From DAOTTI01 sp034437795 (lineage in GTDB: Bacteria; Chloroflexota; UBA11872; UBA12225): a DNA stretch of 43,557 nt. Made by a program: the position numbers and the translations under genes. The notes beneath the pieces were generated by a model. The model was not told where the DNA came from. It was given only the letters and a program-made list of their open reading frames with translations, and did not search any database. The stretch covers positions 1 through 43,557 of the forward strand of contig DAOTTI010000167.1 in the NCBI GenBank assembly GCA_034437795.1, read 5' to 3'. This document shows positions 14,255-22,666 of this stretch, in pieces (the stretch's first letter is position 1; every line of letters begins with the position of its first letter).

Positions 14255-15000
14255 CAGCGTGTGAAGATGGTGCCTCGCACGTAGTCGGCGTCGTCGCTGG
14301 CGAGAAAGGCCAGCACGCGGGCGACGCCGTCGGGGGCGCCCAACGACGCGGCCGCCAGCGCCTCGGCCACGCTCCGCCCGGCAGCGCGGGCGGCGTCGGC
14401 CACGTTCTCCCGCTTGAGCGGCGTATCGATGCTCCCCGGACAGATGGCGTGCACGCGGATCCCGTGCGGCTCCAGGCGGGGCTGGAGGGTCATCACCAGG
14501 CCATGCACGGCCGCCTTGCTCGTGCCGTAGGCGATGGAGGAGCTTGAGCTCTTGACGCCGGCGCCGGAGGCGATGCACAGGACCACACCGCCCCCCGCGC
14601 GCTTCAGGTGCGGCATGGCGTGCTTGACGGTGAGAAACGTCCCCCGCACGTTGACGGCCTGCACCCGTTCGAAGACCTCCAGCTCCAGGTCTTCGAGGGC
14701 GACGTAGGCCCCCTGCAGGATGCCGGCGCAGGTCACGACGACGTTCAGCCGACCGTACTGCTCCACCGCGGCCATGGCCATGGCGCGGCAGTCCCCTTCC
14801 TGCGTCACGTCCGCCTTGACGAAGATGGCGTCACCCTTGCGGGCCTTGATCGCGCCGGCCGTCTCGCGCCCTTCGTCCTCCAGGACGTCGGCAATGACGA
14901 CCTTGGCGCCCTGGGCAGCGAATTCTCGCGCCGTGGCCCCACCGATCCCTCTGGCGCCACCCGTAATCAGGGCCACCTTGCCTTCCAATCGACCAGCCAT
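14254..15000 (-). CDS. short-chain dehydrogenase/reductase (SDR)
   Basis: A 248-residue classical SDR with the nucleotide motif TGGARGIG (about 13-20), an acidic residue at the end of the second strand (IADVLEDE) favouring NAD, VVVTCAGI in place of the usual NNAG, and a catalytic Ser plus Y-x-x-x-K (YGTSK, about 155). The end (DDADYVRGTIFTR) is shortened, lacking the usual D-G-G tail. Start 15000 has AAGGAAG 5 bases upstream. Middle gene of the operon with a sugar isomerase-like protein (44-bp gap) and an amidohydrolase (one-base overlap), so it probably oxidises a sugar or lactone-pathway intermediate. Confidence 0.85.
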   Translation of the reverse strand: MAGRLEGKVALITGGARGIGGATAREFAAQGAKVVIADVLEDEGRETAGAIKARKGDAIFVKADVTQEGDCRAMAMAAVEQYGRLNVVVTCAGILQGAYVALEDLELEVFERVQAVNVRGTFLTVKHAMPHLKRAGGGVVLCIASGAGVKSSSSSIAYGTSKAAVHGLVMTLQPRLEPHGIRVHAICPGSIDTPLKRENVADAARAAGRSVAEALAAASLGAPDGVARVLAFLASDDADYVRGTIFTR

Positions 15001-15044
15001 TGCTGCTTCCTTCAACCTTCGACTTGCCGCCGGCTCAGCCCCCA

Positions 15045-15902
15045 CTATGTGCGCCAGCTCAGGCCGGCGCCGGCCAGCGCCGCGTCCAGGGCGCGCTTGG
15101 CCTCAGGGATTTTGTCGTCCGGCAGGTGCTCAATCAGCGCGTAACCGTCCGGATGGTACTGCTCATAGAGCCGCAGGAAGGTCTGCAGGTCGAAGATCCC
15201 TTCCCCGGGCGCGCACTCGTCCAGGTGCAGAACCAGCCGCTCCCCCAGGCACAGGTCCTTCACGTGCGCGCTGATCACGTACCGCCCCAGCTCGTCAAAG
15301 GCGCGATGCAGCAGGCCGGTGGTGTCATAGGCGTCCTGGAGCGAGCCGACCAGGTTGACCGGGTCGGCATTGTAGCGCAGGCTGGCCGACCCGACGGCCT
15401 CGATCACCTGCCGGATCCGGCGGGGCGTGTCCAGCGGAGAGACGACGTGACACTCGAGACCGATGAGCACCCCTTCGTCCTCGGCGGCGCGGCAGACCTG
15501 CCTGAGGCTATCGATCAAGCGCTCGCAGGTCGCGGCGGCGTGGTTGGCCGGGTGCGGGCGCCAATCGCCGCCGGGATGCAGGCTGCCCGGGCGGATCAGG
15601 AGAAAGACGGCATCGAGCCGGCGCGCAGCGGCGCAGGCCCGCTGGGCGAGACGCACGCCTTCGGCGCGGCGCGCCTCATCCGGATGCACCAGGGAGGGAT
15701 AACGGGCATTGGCCTGCGCCACCCGCACGCCCTCGGCAGCCAGCACGTCGCGGGCGCGCACGAGCGACGCCGGCGGGCAGGAGTCGGGGTCGGCGATCAT
15801 CACCGAGGCGCCGGTGAAGCCGCAGGCCCTGATCCGGCGGGCGTGCTCTGGCGTGATCTGCCCTGGGTCGCCGGGCAGCAGGCCAACCACACCTGGACGC
15901 AT
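15045..15902 (-). CDS. sugar phosphate isomerase/epimerase-like TIM barrel
   Basis: A 285-residue protein of the xylose isomerase-like (AP-endonuclease-2) fold. Marks include GVVGLLPGDPGQITPEHARRI at the N-terminus, LIGLECHVVSPL (Glu metal ligand, about 170), LRYNADPVNLVGSL, and YVISAHVKDLCLG (about 215, metal ligand His), then IEHLPDDKIPEAKRAL. Members isomerise or epimerise sugars or inosose-like polyols. First gene of the minus-strand operon with the SDR and amidohydrolase. The ATG at 15902 (MRPGVVG) has no obvious Shine-Dalgarno site, and a longer frame to 16016 reads through repeat DNA, so 15902 is preferred. Confidence 0.8.
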   Translation of the reverse strand: MRPGVVGLLPGDPGQITPEHARRIRACGFTGASVMIADPDSCPPASLVRARDVLAAEGVRVAQANARYPSLVHPDEARRAEGVRLAQRACAAARRLDAVFLLIRPGSLHPGGDWRPHPANHAAATCERLIDSLRQVCRAAEDEGVLIGLECHVVSPLDTPRRIRQVIEAVGSASLRYNADPVNLVGSLQDAYDTTGLLHRAFDELGRYVISAHVKDLCLGERLVLHLDECAPGEGIFDLQTFLRLYEQYHPDGYALIEHLPDDKIPEAKRALDAALAGAGLSWRT

Positions 15903-16333
15903 ACTGGCAGAGGAGCATAGCTGTCCCGAGCAGGCGACGCAAGCGCGCTTGCGTCCCGCGGTGGGCGCGATGGATCCAGATGACGCCAGGACATGACCCT
16001 CGTTCCCCCTTCGCACCGGAGAGGCGGCGGTGGGCCCACCGTGGCTGACATCGTCTCCCCGTTGCCGGCCTTCCCCCTCTCCCGCATGCGGGAGAGGGGG
16101 CGGCGGGGCCCAGCCGCACCGTGGAGTGAGGCAGATGGCGGGTGCGGCGCGGCCCCGGCCGAAGGGGGTGAGGGCTGCCCTCCTCTCCCTGTGCCTGCGT
16201 CCCCTCTCCGCGTCAGAGCGGGGGCGGCGGGGCCCAGCCGCACGGTGAGGTGGAGTGGGGTAGGGGTGCGCCCTCCATCCCTGCCTTCCGCGTACGATTC
16301 TTTCCGAGGACGGCGATTGGAGGGAACGCGCGG
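15903..16333. repeat. long GC-rich dispersed repeat, copies 2 and 3
   Basis: A full copy lies at 16073-16182 (palindrome, GGCGGCGGGGCCCAGCCGCAC, GGTGCGGCGCGGCCCCGG, AAGGGGGTGAGGG) and a partial second copy at about 16196-16252. The gap separates the divergent sugar isomerase operon and an SDR gene, and no promoter stands out inside it. Confidence 0.7.
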
Positions 16334-17086
16334 ATGGACCTGGGACTTACAGGTAAGGTGGCGCTGATAACCGGAGCGGGCGGGGGGATCGGGCGGGAGA
16401 CGGCGCTCCTGCTCGGCGCCGAAGGGGCGGCCATCGCGGCGGCCGACCTGAACGTCGCGGGCGCGGAGGCCACGGCGGCGGCGGTGCAGGAGGCGGGCGC
16501 GCGGGCGATGGCGGTAGAGATGGACGTCGCTTCCGAGCAGAGCGTCCGGCAGGCGGTGGAACGGGTAGCAGCCGGCTTCGGGCCGGTAGACGTGCTGGTG
16601 AACTGCGCCGGCATCTACCGTATCGGGCCATTCACCGAGGTCGATCCGGCGTCCTGGGAGCGGCTCCTGCGCATCAACCTGACCGGCACGTACCTGACCT
16701 GCCGCGCCGTGCTGCCACGTATGATGGAGCGCCGCCGCGGCAGCGTGGTGAACGTGTCGTCGATCTCGGGGCGCACCAAGGCCACGTTGGCCGCGCCCAG
16801 CTACGTCGCCTCCAAGGCGGGCGTGATTGGCCTCACCATGTCCCTGGCGGCGCAGTGCGCCCCGTACGGCGTGCGCGTCAATGCCGTGGCGCCCGGGCCG
16901 ACGGATACGGACATGATCCGCACGCTGCCGCCGGACCTCCAGGAGCGTCTGATCGCCACCATCCCCATGGGCCGGCTGGCCAGCGCGCGGGAGATCGCCC
17001 AGGCCATCGCCTTCCTGGCCTCCGACGCCGCGTCCTTCATCACCGGCGAGACGCTCAACGTCAACGGCGGTGCCTTCATGATCTGA
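16334..17086 (+). CDS. short-chain dehydrogenase/reductase (SDR)
   Basis: A 250-residue classical SDR, FabG-like. It has TGAGGGIG (14-21), acidic residue in AAADLN, NCAGI (about 90), the catalytic triad Ser (NVSSISG) and Y-V-A-S-K (about 157-161), PGPTDTDM, and the C-terminal tail ITGETLNVNGGAFMI, typical of NAD(P)-dependent sugar, polyol or 3-oxoacyl reductases. ATG 16334 has GGAGGG 9 bases upstream. It stands alone on the plus strand, but four other SDR genes occur in this window, suggesting expanded polyol or sugar-alcohol oxidation. Substrate unknown. Confidence 0.85.
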   Translation: MDLGLTGKVALITGAGGGIGRETALLLGAEGAAIAAADLNVAGAEATAAAVQEAGARAMAVEMDVASEQSVRQAVERVAAGFGPVDVLVNCAGIYRIGPFTEVDPASWERLLRINLTGTYLTCRAVLPRMMERRRGSVVNVSSISGRTKATLAAPSYVASKAGVIGLTMSLAAQCAPYGVRVNAVAPGPTDTDMIRTLPPDLQERLIATIPMGRLASAREIAQAIAFLASDAASFITGETLNVNGGAFMI

Positions 17087-17412
17087 CGGCGCGTGCCGCG
17101 CAGGTGGAGAGCGCTGCTGCCCCGCCGCCCGCAGCGCCGGTTCTGGCGCGCGTCCCGCGCACCGCGGACGGCGCTCGCCAGCGGGTGCGGCGCCGCACCA
17201 GCGATCCCGCATCGAGAGAACGCTACCGGCAGAACGCTACAATGATGCTGGGTCCGGGTGGCTGCCTGGCCGGCGTGCCGCACGCTCGCCATGCGCCCTG
17301 CCCCCGTCGACCCGGCCGTCGAGGTGCGGCCACACATGCTCACCCGTCCACGGCGGGTCCCTGGATGCGCCCGGGCGCCCGCCGGTCCATCACTTCGTTG
17401 GGAGGAGTTGCC
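17087..17412. other. non-coding gap before fmdB-like gene
   Basis: About 325 bp with no convincing gene. A possible -10 box TACAAT lies at 17238-17243 on the plus strand, which would give the zinc-ribbon gene a leader of roughly 165 bases; no good -35 is seen. Confidence 0.35.
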
Positions 17413-17634
17413 ATGCCGATCTACGAATACTGGTGCGATGCCTGCGGCAAGGAGTTTGAGCAGATGCGGCCGATGAGCCAGGCCTCCGAGCCGGCGACCT
17501 GCCCGACATGCGGGGCGTCGTGCCAGAAGCTGCCGTCCGTCTTCGCCAGCAAGGCCGACTACACCATCAAGGTGCCGCGCAGCGGTGCCTTCCGCCAGCG
17601 CCAGAAGGCGTCGGCGGCCGCACAGCAGGCGTAG
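17413..17634 (+). CDS. FmdB family zinc-ribbon protein
   Basis: A 73-residue protein beginning MPIYEYWCDACGKEFEQ, the hallmark of the FmdB/CxxC-CxxC regulatory family. Cysteines 8, 11, 30 and 33 form the zinc ribbon. The C-terminal 30 residues are basic and Ala/Gln-rich, as is common. GGAGGAG lies 5 bases before the ATG. The family is widespread, and a role as regulator or nucleic-acid-binding protein was proposed from the formamidase operon; its true function is unsettled. It stands alone. Confidence 0.9.
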   Translation: MPIYEYWCDACGKEFEQMRPMSQASEPATCPTCGASCQKLPSVFASKADYTIKVPRSGAFRQRQKASAAAQQA

Positions 17635-17782
17635 CCGGCCGCGCTGCGCCGCGTCGGCCGGAGCGACTGCGGGCCGGCGTCCCGCGGCGCAGCCAACGCC
17701 AACTGCGCGGCCAGAAGACGTCTGGCACCTGTCCCAGCAAAGAGAACGGTCAATGAGCTTCTGGCCGCCGGCGTAGACCGCT

Positions 17783-17814
17783 CCCGAGAGCCGCGCCGTG
17801 CCGTGGCTCTCGGG
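17783..17814. terminator. hairpin between the FmdB-like and SDR genes
   Basis: CCCGAGAGCC (17783-17792) pairs perfectly with 17805-17814, and the stem extends inward by a G-U and two G-C pairs. There is no T-run, so termination would be weak. Position between two co-directional genes supports a terminator or attenuator. Confidence 0.5.
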
Positions 17815-17886
17815 ATCCAGGGCCCCGGAAGCTCCAGGGTCGGAGCCACGTGAAGCGCACCGTCACATGGAGCATGGAGAGAGGCC

Positions 17887-18663
17887 ATGGATCTAGGACT
17901 GGCCGGCAAGGTCGCAATCGTGACGGGGGCGAGCCGCGGCATCGGGCGCGCGATTGCGCTGGGACTGGCAGCCGAGGGCTGCCGCGTGGCCATCGCCGCA
18001 CGGGGCGAGGAGGCGTTGCAGGCCGTGGCGCGCGAGATCGAGGCGGCGGGCGCCCAGGCGCTGGCGGTGGCCGGCGATCTGACGCTGCCCGGCAGCGTTG
18101 AGCGCCTGGTGGCCCGCACAGCCGAGACCTTCGGCGGGATCGACATCCTGATCAATAACCTGGGCGGCAGCGGCCCGGCGAACAAGCCGTTCCTGGAGAC
18201 CGAGCCGAAGGACTGGCGGGGGGTGGTGGCGCTCAACCTCTACCCGGCCGTCGAGGCCAGCCGCCTGGTGGTGCCGCACTTCCGGCGCCGCGGTGGGGGC
18301 TGCATCGTCATCATCTCCTCCATCTGGGGCCGCGAGGCGGGCGGGTATGCCGGCTACAATGCCATGAAGTCGGCCCTGAACAGCCTGTCCAAGGCCCTGG
18401 CGCGGGAGTTGGCGCCGGAGAACGTGCGGGTGAACGCGGTCGCCCCTGGCTCAATCCTCTTTCCCGGCGGGAGCTGGGACCGGCGCCGGCAGGCCGACCC
18501 CGAGGGCATCGCCGACTTCGTAAGGCGTGAGCTGCCCTTCGGCCGCTTTGGACGGCCGGAGGAGGTGGCGAACATGGTGGTCTTCCTCTGCTCGGACCGC
18601 GCGAGCTGGGTCAGCGGCGCCTGCATCCCCGTGGATGGCTGCCAGGGCCGCTCGAACATTTGA
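17887..18663 (+). CDS. short-chain dehydrogenase/reductase (SDR)
   Basis: A 258-residue SDR. It has TGASRGIG (14-21), R-G-E after the second strand suggesting NADPH preference, INNLGGS in place of NNAG, and ISSIWGREAGGYAGYNAMKSA with the catalytic Y-N-A-M-K, then PGSILFPGGSW and the tail VSGACIPVDGCQGRSNI. The NNLGG and PGSI.PGG pattern is that of a subgroup often called 3-oxoacyl-ACP reductase-like but of unknown substrate. GGAGAGAGG precedes the ATG by 2-3 bases. The dihydropteroate synthase gene follows after 151 bp. Confidence 0.85.
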   Translation: MDLGLAGKVAIVTGASRGIGRAIALGLAAEGCRVAIAARGEEALQAVAREIEAAGAQALAVAGDLTLPGSVERLVARTAETFGGIDILINNLGGSGPANKPFLETEPKDWRGVVALNLYPAVEASRLVVPHFRRRGGGCIVIISSIWGREAGGYAGYNAMKSALNSLSKALARELAPENVRVNAVAPGSILFPGGSWDRRRQADPEGIADFVRRELPFGRFGRPEEVANMVVFLCSDRASWVSGACIPVDGCQGRSNI

Positions 18664-18814
18664 CGTATGGACGTATGGGCAACAGCTCCATCTCTCTTGG
18701 GGCGAGGGCCCCATTGACAAGAAGGGCGGCCTAACCGCAGACCCTCAACGGGGCCTCCGGTGGGACTGCAGACGGTCTGCAGGCGCGGCGCCGGGCGGCC
18801 CAGGGCAGAGACCG

Positions 18815-19657
18815 ATGCGCATTGGCCGGTACGAGCTCACCTGGGGCCGGCGCACGTACGTGATGGGCATTATCAACACCTCGCCCGATTCCTTCGCCGG
18901 CGATGCGGTGACCAGCCCGCCGGCAGCCCTGGCGCTGGGCCGCCGCCTGGTGGACGAGGGGGCCGATCTCCTGGACGTGGGAGGGGCGTCGACCCGCCCG
19001 GGGGCGCCGCCGGTCGATCCCGAGGAAGAGCTGGGGCGGGTGGTCCCCGCCATCCTAGCCCTGGCCGCGGTCGTGCGCGTACCAATCTCCGTGGACACCA
19101 CACGCGCGGCCGTGGCGCGGGCCGCCCTCGCCGCCGGCGCCTTGATCGTGAACGACGTATCAGGGCTGATGGCGGACCGGGAGATGGCATCCACCGTCGC
19201 CGCGCACGGGGCGGGGATCGTCCTGATGGCCAACCACCGCTCTCCGCTGGCGCCGGCGCCCGCCGGCCCGCCGGACACGTCTGACATCGTGCAGGCGACG
19301 CGCGCCCGCTGGCAGGCCAGCCTCCAGGTGGCGCTGGGCGCGGGCATCGCGCCGGACCGCATCATCCTCGATCCGGGGCTGGGCTACGGGCTGCGGCCGC
19401 AGCGCAGCCTGGAGCTGCTGCGGCGCCTGCGCGAGCTGCGCCTGCCCGACTACCCGCTCCTGGTCGGCCCCTCGCGCAAGGGGTTCATCGGCCACGCCCT
19501 CGGCGGGTTGCCGGTGGAGGAGCGCCTGGAAGGGAGCCTGGCGGCGGCCGTGCTGGCCATCGCCGGCGGGGCGGACATCGTGCGCGTCCACGACGTGCGC
19601 GCCACGGCGCGGGCACGGCTGGTGGCAGACGCCATCTGCCGGCCACCGGCGCCTTGA
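18815..19657 (+). CDS. folP: dihydropteroate synthase (divergent)
   Basis: A 280-residue TIM-barrel enzyme that condenses p-aminobenzoate with hydroxymethyl-dihydropterin diphosphate in folate synthesis. Family motifs are present: MGIINTSPDSF (Asn 21), DVGGASTRPGA, SVDTT (Asp 94), VNDVSG (Asn 113), ILDPG (Asp 186), GPSRKGFIG (Lys 222) and VRVHDV (Arg 257, His 259). Departures from the norm are Ala for Glu in GGxSTRPG, LMANHRSP for the usual H-M-R segment, and DPGLGYGL lacking the Lys of GFGK. It may still be the housekeeping FolP or a paralogue. No other folate gene lies nearby; a PadR gene follows. Confidence 0.8.
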   Translation: MRIGRYELTWGRRTYVMGIINTSPDSFAGDAVTSPPAALALGRRLVDEGADLLDVGGASTRPGAPPVDPEEELGRVVPAILALAAVVRVPISVDTTRAAVARAALAAGALIVNDVSGLMADREMASTVAAHGAGIVLMANHRSPLAPAPAGPPDTSDIVQATRARWQASLQVALGAGIAPDRIILDPGLGYGLRPQRSLELLRRLRELRLPDYPLLVGPSRKGFIGHALGGLPVEERLEGSLAAAVLAIAGGADIVRVHDVRATARARLVADAICRPPAP

Positions 19658-19696
19658 CGGCGCAGCCAAACGCCAGTATCGTATCATCGCACGATA
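19654..19696 (+). promoter_or_regulatory. PadR promoter with overlapping palindrome
   Basis: TTGACG (19654-19659), a 17-bp spacer and TATCGT (19677-19682) form a promoter that begins inside the folP stop region. TATCGT (19677-19682) and ACGATA (19691-19696) form an inverted repeat covering the -10 and start point, the usual arrangement for PadR autorepression. Confidence 0.55.
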
Positions 19697-19806
19697 TAAG
19701 GCGCGGTGATGATCCCGGCACGGGCCGCCCGCAGGGCATCGGTACCGGCGCACAAGACAGAGGGAAGACGGTCATCCATCACGCCCGCCACGAGGAGGCT
19801 CAACTG

Positions 19807-20226
19807 ATGGCACGAGCGGCGGACACGGCGGCGCACAGGGGGGACGCGAGAGCCAGTGACCTGCCGTCTGGTACCACGCCTGCCCTCATCCTCTCGGTCC
19901 TTGCGGATGGCCCGTTGCATGGCTACGGGCTGGCCAAGGAGATCGAGCGCCGGAGCGGTGGCTTCTTCACCGGAAGCTGGGGGTCGCTCTATCCCGCGCT
20001 GCAGCGACTGGAGCAGGATGGGCTGATCGAGGGGTCGTGGGAGCCGTACCCGCCCCAGGGCCGGCGCCGGCGCCGCGTCTACCGGCTCACGGCCCGCGGC
20101 CAGAGCGCGGCGCGCCAGGCGGCCGGGCGCTGGCGCCAGTTCGCGCTACGCATCCTGCAAGTGATTGGCTATGCCGACGACCTGCCGCCGGCCACGGCCG
20201 CAGGGTCTGTACGATCCGCACCATGA
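19807..20226 (+). CDS. PadR family transcriptional regulator
   Basis: A 139-residue regulator. After a 20-residue leader come the PadR winged helix (LILSVLADGPLHGYGLAKEIERRSGGFF, then SWGSLYPALQRLEQDGLIEGSWE) and the wing (GRRRRRVYRLTARGQSA), followed by a short C-terminal helix, giving a small subfamily-2-type protein. GAGGAGG lies 8 bases before the ATG at 19807. Its stop overlaps the next gene's start (ATGA, 20223-20226), so it is translationally coupled to a HAAS-like membrane protein. That pairing is common: PadR and HAAS-domain genes are adjacent in many genomes. Confidence 0.9.
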   Translation: MARAADTAAHRGDARASDLPSGTTPALILSVLADGPLHGYGLAKEIERRSGGFFTGSWGSLYPALQRLEQDGLIEGSWEPYPPQGRRRRRVYRLTARGQSAARQAAGRWRQFALRILQVIGYADDLPPATAAGSVRSAP

Positions 20227-20819
20227 TCGCCGCCCCGACCAGTGATACCTGGCCGGCGCCGCCGGTGTTTCCGCCCCGCCGGCAAGCCATGCGCTCCGCG
20301 AGCCTGATCGACGAGTATCTCGCGGCCCTGGAACAGTCCCTGGCCGGCCAGATCGACCCGGCCCTGGAGGCCGACGGCATCATCACGCCCCTGGGCGCCG
20401 TGGCCCGCGCCGCCATCGTGGAGGCCATCGGCGCTGACCTGGAGGCCGCGGTGCGCGATCTGATGCTGTCGGGCCTGGCGCGCCAGGAGGCCGAGGCCCG
20501 TGCCATCGCCAGGCTGGGGCCGGCGCCGCAGCTAGGCCGCGACCTGCTGGTCGCGCGCCGCCGGCGGGCGGTGGAGGCCTGGCAGCGCGGGAGCGACTCC
20601 ATCTGGTGGTGGACCGAGCCCCTCGTCCCCGTGGTGGTGGCGATCCTGGCCGTCTTTATGGCGGCGATTGCGCCCACGGTGGCGGTGATCGCTGGCATGG
20701 CCGCCGAGCCCCACCTGGGGCCGCTGGCCGTGGCCGTGGTACCCCTGGTCATGGGCCTCGTCGGCTGGATGGCCGGCTCGCTGGCGCCGCACATCGGCGA
20801 GCCCCCGTCGTCGCGCTAA
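20223..20819 (+). CDS. PadR-coupled membrane protein with HAAS-like N-terminal domain
   Basis: A 198-residue protein. Residues 25-105 are helical and acidic (LIDEYLAALEQSLAG..., then AAVRDLMLSGLARQEAEARAIARLG), resembling the HAAS/permease-prefix domain found next to PadR regulators. Two hydrophobic segments follow (about 132-155 and 165-187). It ends with a short tail. The ATG lies in the ATGA overlap with padR, so both are made from one message. The domain is thought to sense a signal at the membrane and to be controlled by PadR; no transporter gene is linked here. Confidence 0.7.
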   Translation: MIAAPTSDTWPAPPVFPPRRQAMRSASLIDEYLAALEQSLAGQIDPALEADGIITPLGAVARAAIVEAIGADLEAAVRDLMLSGLARQEAEARAIARLGPAPQLGRDLLVARRRRAVEAWQRGSDSIWWWTEPLVPVVVAILAVFMAAIAPTVAVIAGMAAEPHLGPLAVAVVPLVMGLVGWMAGSLAPHIGEPPSSR

Positions 20820-20965
20820 GCGCCCGCGCGCCCCCGTTCATAGGCAGGGTGGCGGACCTGCCTCACCGCGGCGAGCCGCCGTCGCGGTAAGGGCCGCCGT
20901 CTCGCCCATCGGGCGGCCTGGTGGCGCCGGCCGGGGCCATGCCGGCGCCAGCCAGCCCTGGCCCG

Positions 20966-21781
20966 TCACCGGTCCCTGCCAAACGGCCCAGGATCGGGCT
21001 CCGGGCGCACCTCCATCCCGGACCGGTCAGGATCGAGCTCATGGCGCACCTCCACTCCGCGGTGGTGCGGGAGCGCCCCCGCCAGGTCCTGCGCCGCTGC
21101 GAACGCTGCCGCCGGGGCATCCCGCCGGACGTGGAGCGTGACCCGGCCCAGATCGACGCGGACGCGCTCCGTGGCCGCCAGCAGGAGCGGGTTCGCCCGC
21201 ACCCAGCGCCGCGCGGCGGCCGCCAGCTCCTCGTCGCTCAGCAGGCGGTTTTTCGCCTCCCAGATGCCGGGGGTGGTGCGCGCCAGGCGCTCCGCCACGA
21301 CCTTCGCCCCCACCGTGCGTACCCAGCCGGCCAGGAACGCCACGCCGTGCACGACCAGCGCGCTGATCTCCCCATCGGCCGTAAGCGGGTCATCCCGCAA
21401 GGCCTGGCGAAGGGAGGCCAGCGCTGCGGCGTCATCGACCTGGGGAGGGAGCGTGACCGGCTGCGGGTCAGGGGTGAGGCGCCCCATGGTGCGCCGGTAC
21501 ACGCCGGTACGGGCCAGCGCCGCCCAGGTCAGCTGGAGCCGGTGCCAGCGGAGACCCGCCGCCGCGTCCTCCTCCGTCGACGCCACCTGGGTGACCAGCA
21601 CGGACGCGTACGTGCCGGGGGAGAACGCCCGCTCGATCAGCAGACGGTCGCCCCCCCGCGCCGCCAGCACGCTCTCGATCTTGCCGGCCGGCCGGGGCGG
21701 GTCGTCGGCGGTAAGGACCGGATCCCCGGGGGCGAACGGGCCGCGCCCCGCCGGCGCTTCACGCGGTGCCCTGGCGTCCAT
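20966..21781 (-). CDS. BON domain-containing protein
   Basis: A 271-residue soluble protein. The clearest part is one BON domain, about residues 130-185 (DGEISALVVHGVAFLAGWVRTVGAKVVAERLARTTPGIWEAKNRLLSD), with the expected V-x-x-G-x-V-x-L-x-G core. A second BON-like half follows at about 205-230 (RVRVDLGRVTLHV). The first 90 residues resemble the short beta strands of PRC-barrel-like modules. No signal peptide is apparent. BON domains bind membranes or polysaccharide. The start (ATG 21781, or GTG 21784) lacks a ribosome-binding site. Partner unknown. Confidence 0.6.
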   Translation of the reverse strand: MDARAPREAPAGRGPFAPGDPVLTADDPPRPAGKIESVLAARGGDRLLIERAFSPGTYASVLVTQVASTEEDAAAGLRWHRLQLTWAALARTGVYRRTMGRLTPDPQPVTLPPQVDDAAALASLRQALRDDPLTADGEISALVVHGVAFLAGWVRTVGAKVVAERLARTTPGIWEAKNRLLSDEELAAAARRWVRANPLLLAATERVRVDLGRVTLHVRRDAPAAAFAAAQDLAGALPHHRGVEVRHELDPDRSGMEVRPEPDPGPFGRDR

Positions 21782-22031
21782 CACGATGCCATGCGGTGCG
21801 CCGCTGCTCCGCCTGTGGCCCTCTGCCGACAGCCTCTCCAGCGTGCGGCGGTTTCGGCGGCGCCGGCCCCGCGCCGGAGGCGCGTCCGCGGTCTGCTGCC
21901 GGCGCTCCTTCCAGGGTGAGCTAGAATTGCGTGGGCAGCCGGCAGGACCGTGGGCGCGCAGGCGAGCCCAGGATAGGCGCCGCCCGATGGTCGCGGCCGT
22001 GCCCGAGCAAGACCCGTGGAGAAGAGTAGCA

Positions 22032-22316
22032 GTGACGGAGAAGACACAGCCAAAGATCGTCGCCTATCTCAAGCCGGTGTGCGGCTGGAGCAACGGCGTG
22101 CGCGCCGTGCTCCAGAAGTATGGCCTGGAATACGAGGACAAGGACATCATCAACGACCGCGCCAACTACAGCGAGATGGTACGCAAGAGCGGCCAGCCCC
22201 TGTCGCCGTGTGTCGAGATCGACGGGGTGATGCTGGCCGACGTCTCCGGCGAGGAGGTCGAGCAGTACCTGATCGAGAAAGGCTACGTCAAGGCGCCGAC
22301 GGGGAGTCTGACCTAA
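22032..22316 (+). CDS. monothiol glutaredoxin-like protein
   Basis: A 94-residue thioredoxin-fold protein: KIVAYLKPVCGWSNGVRAVLQKYGLEYEDKDI has an active site C-G-W-S (Cys 17), the monothiol form. SGQPLSPCVEIDGVML contains the cis-Pro region (usually T-V-P), and DVSGEEVEQYLIEKGYV forms the last helix. Monothiol glutaredoxins carry Fe-S clusters or deglutathionylate proteins. GTG at 22032 has GGAGAAG 7 bases upstream. The final ACC-TAA codons lie inside a 47-bp repeat that starts at 22311, so the repeat supplies the stop codon. Confidence 0.85.
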   Translation: MTEKTQPKIVAYLKPVCGWSNGVRAVLQKYGLEYEDKDIINDRANYSEMVRKSGQPLSPCVEIDGVMLADVSGEEVEQYLIEKGYVKAPTGSLT

Positions 22317-22357
22317 CCCCCTGGCCCCCTTCCCCACGGGGGAAGGGGGAACGCTGG
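22311..22357. repeat. 47-bp palindromic repeat, inverted copy
   Basis: It starts ACCTAACCCCCTGG, contains a CCCCCTTCCCC/GGGGAAGGGGG stem and ends AACGCTGG. It is the exact reverse complement of the copy at 23156-23202. It contains the stop codon of the glutaredoxin gene and would act as its terminator. Confidence 0.9.
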
Positions 22358-22666
22358 GGTGGCGCTGTACCAGAGCGGGCTCCCGGCGGGGTACGACCGC
22401 GGCTAGCCTGGAGTATTCGCGGCTGGCGAGGGGTTCCCTCATCCGTTGGGACGCGGGCCCGCCAAGCGGGCAAGGGTAAGGGCTCCACGCATGAAGAATC
22501 GGTCATGCTCCTGCGGAGCGCCAGCGCGGCATGGAAGGGCCAGCCATCTCCACAGGAACCCGAGCTAAGTAGGTGCTGGTACGTTCGTGCGGGACAGGAC
22601 TGCCGCGCAGCGATGGACAGGGCGGCGCGAACATACCAGCGGATACTTAGCCGGCAGGAACGAACG
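22358..22666. other. non-coding spacer between two repeat copies
   Basis: About 310 bp with no gene. It includes GCGGGCCCGCCAAGCGGGCAAGGGT, resembling a degenerate palindromic repeat near 22455-22485. Confidence 0.4.

Noticed and set aside
20921..21919. 332-residue plus-strand frame antisense to the BON protein
   Set aside because: It has Arg/Pro-rich composition with no motif, while the minus strand shows the BON core.
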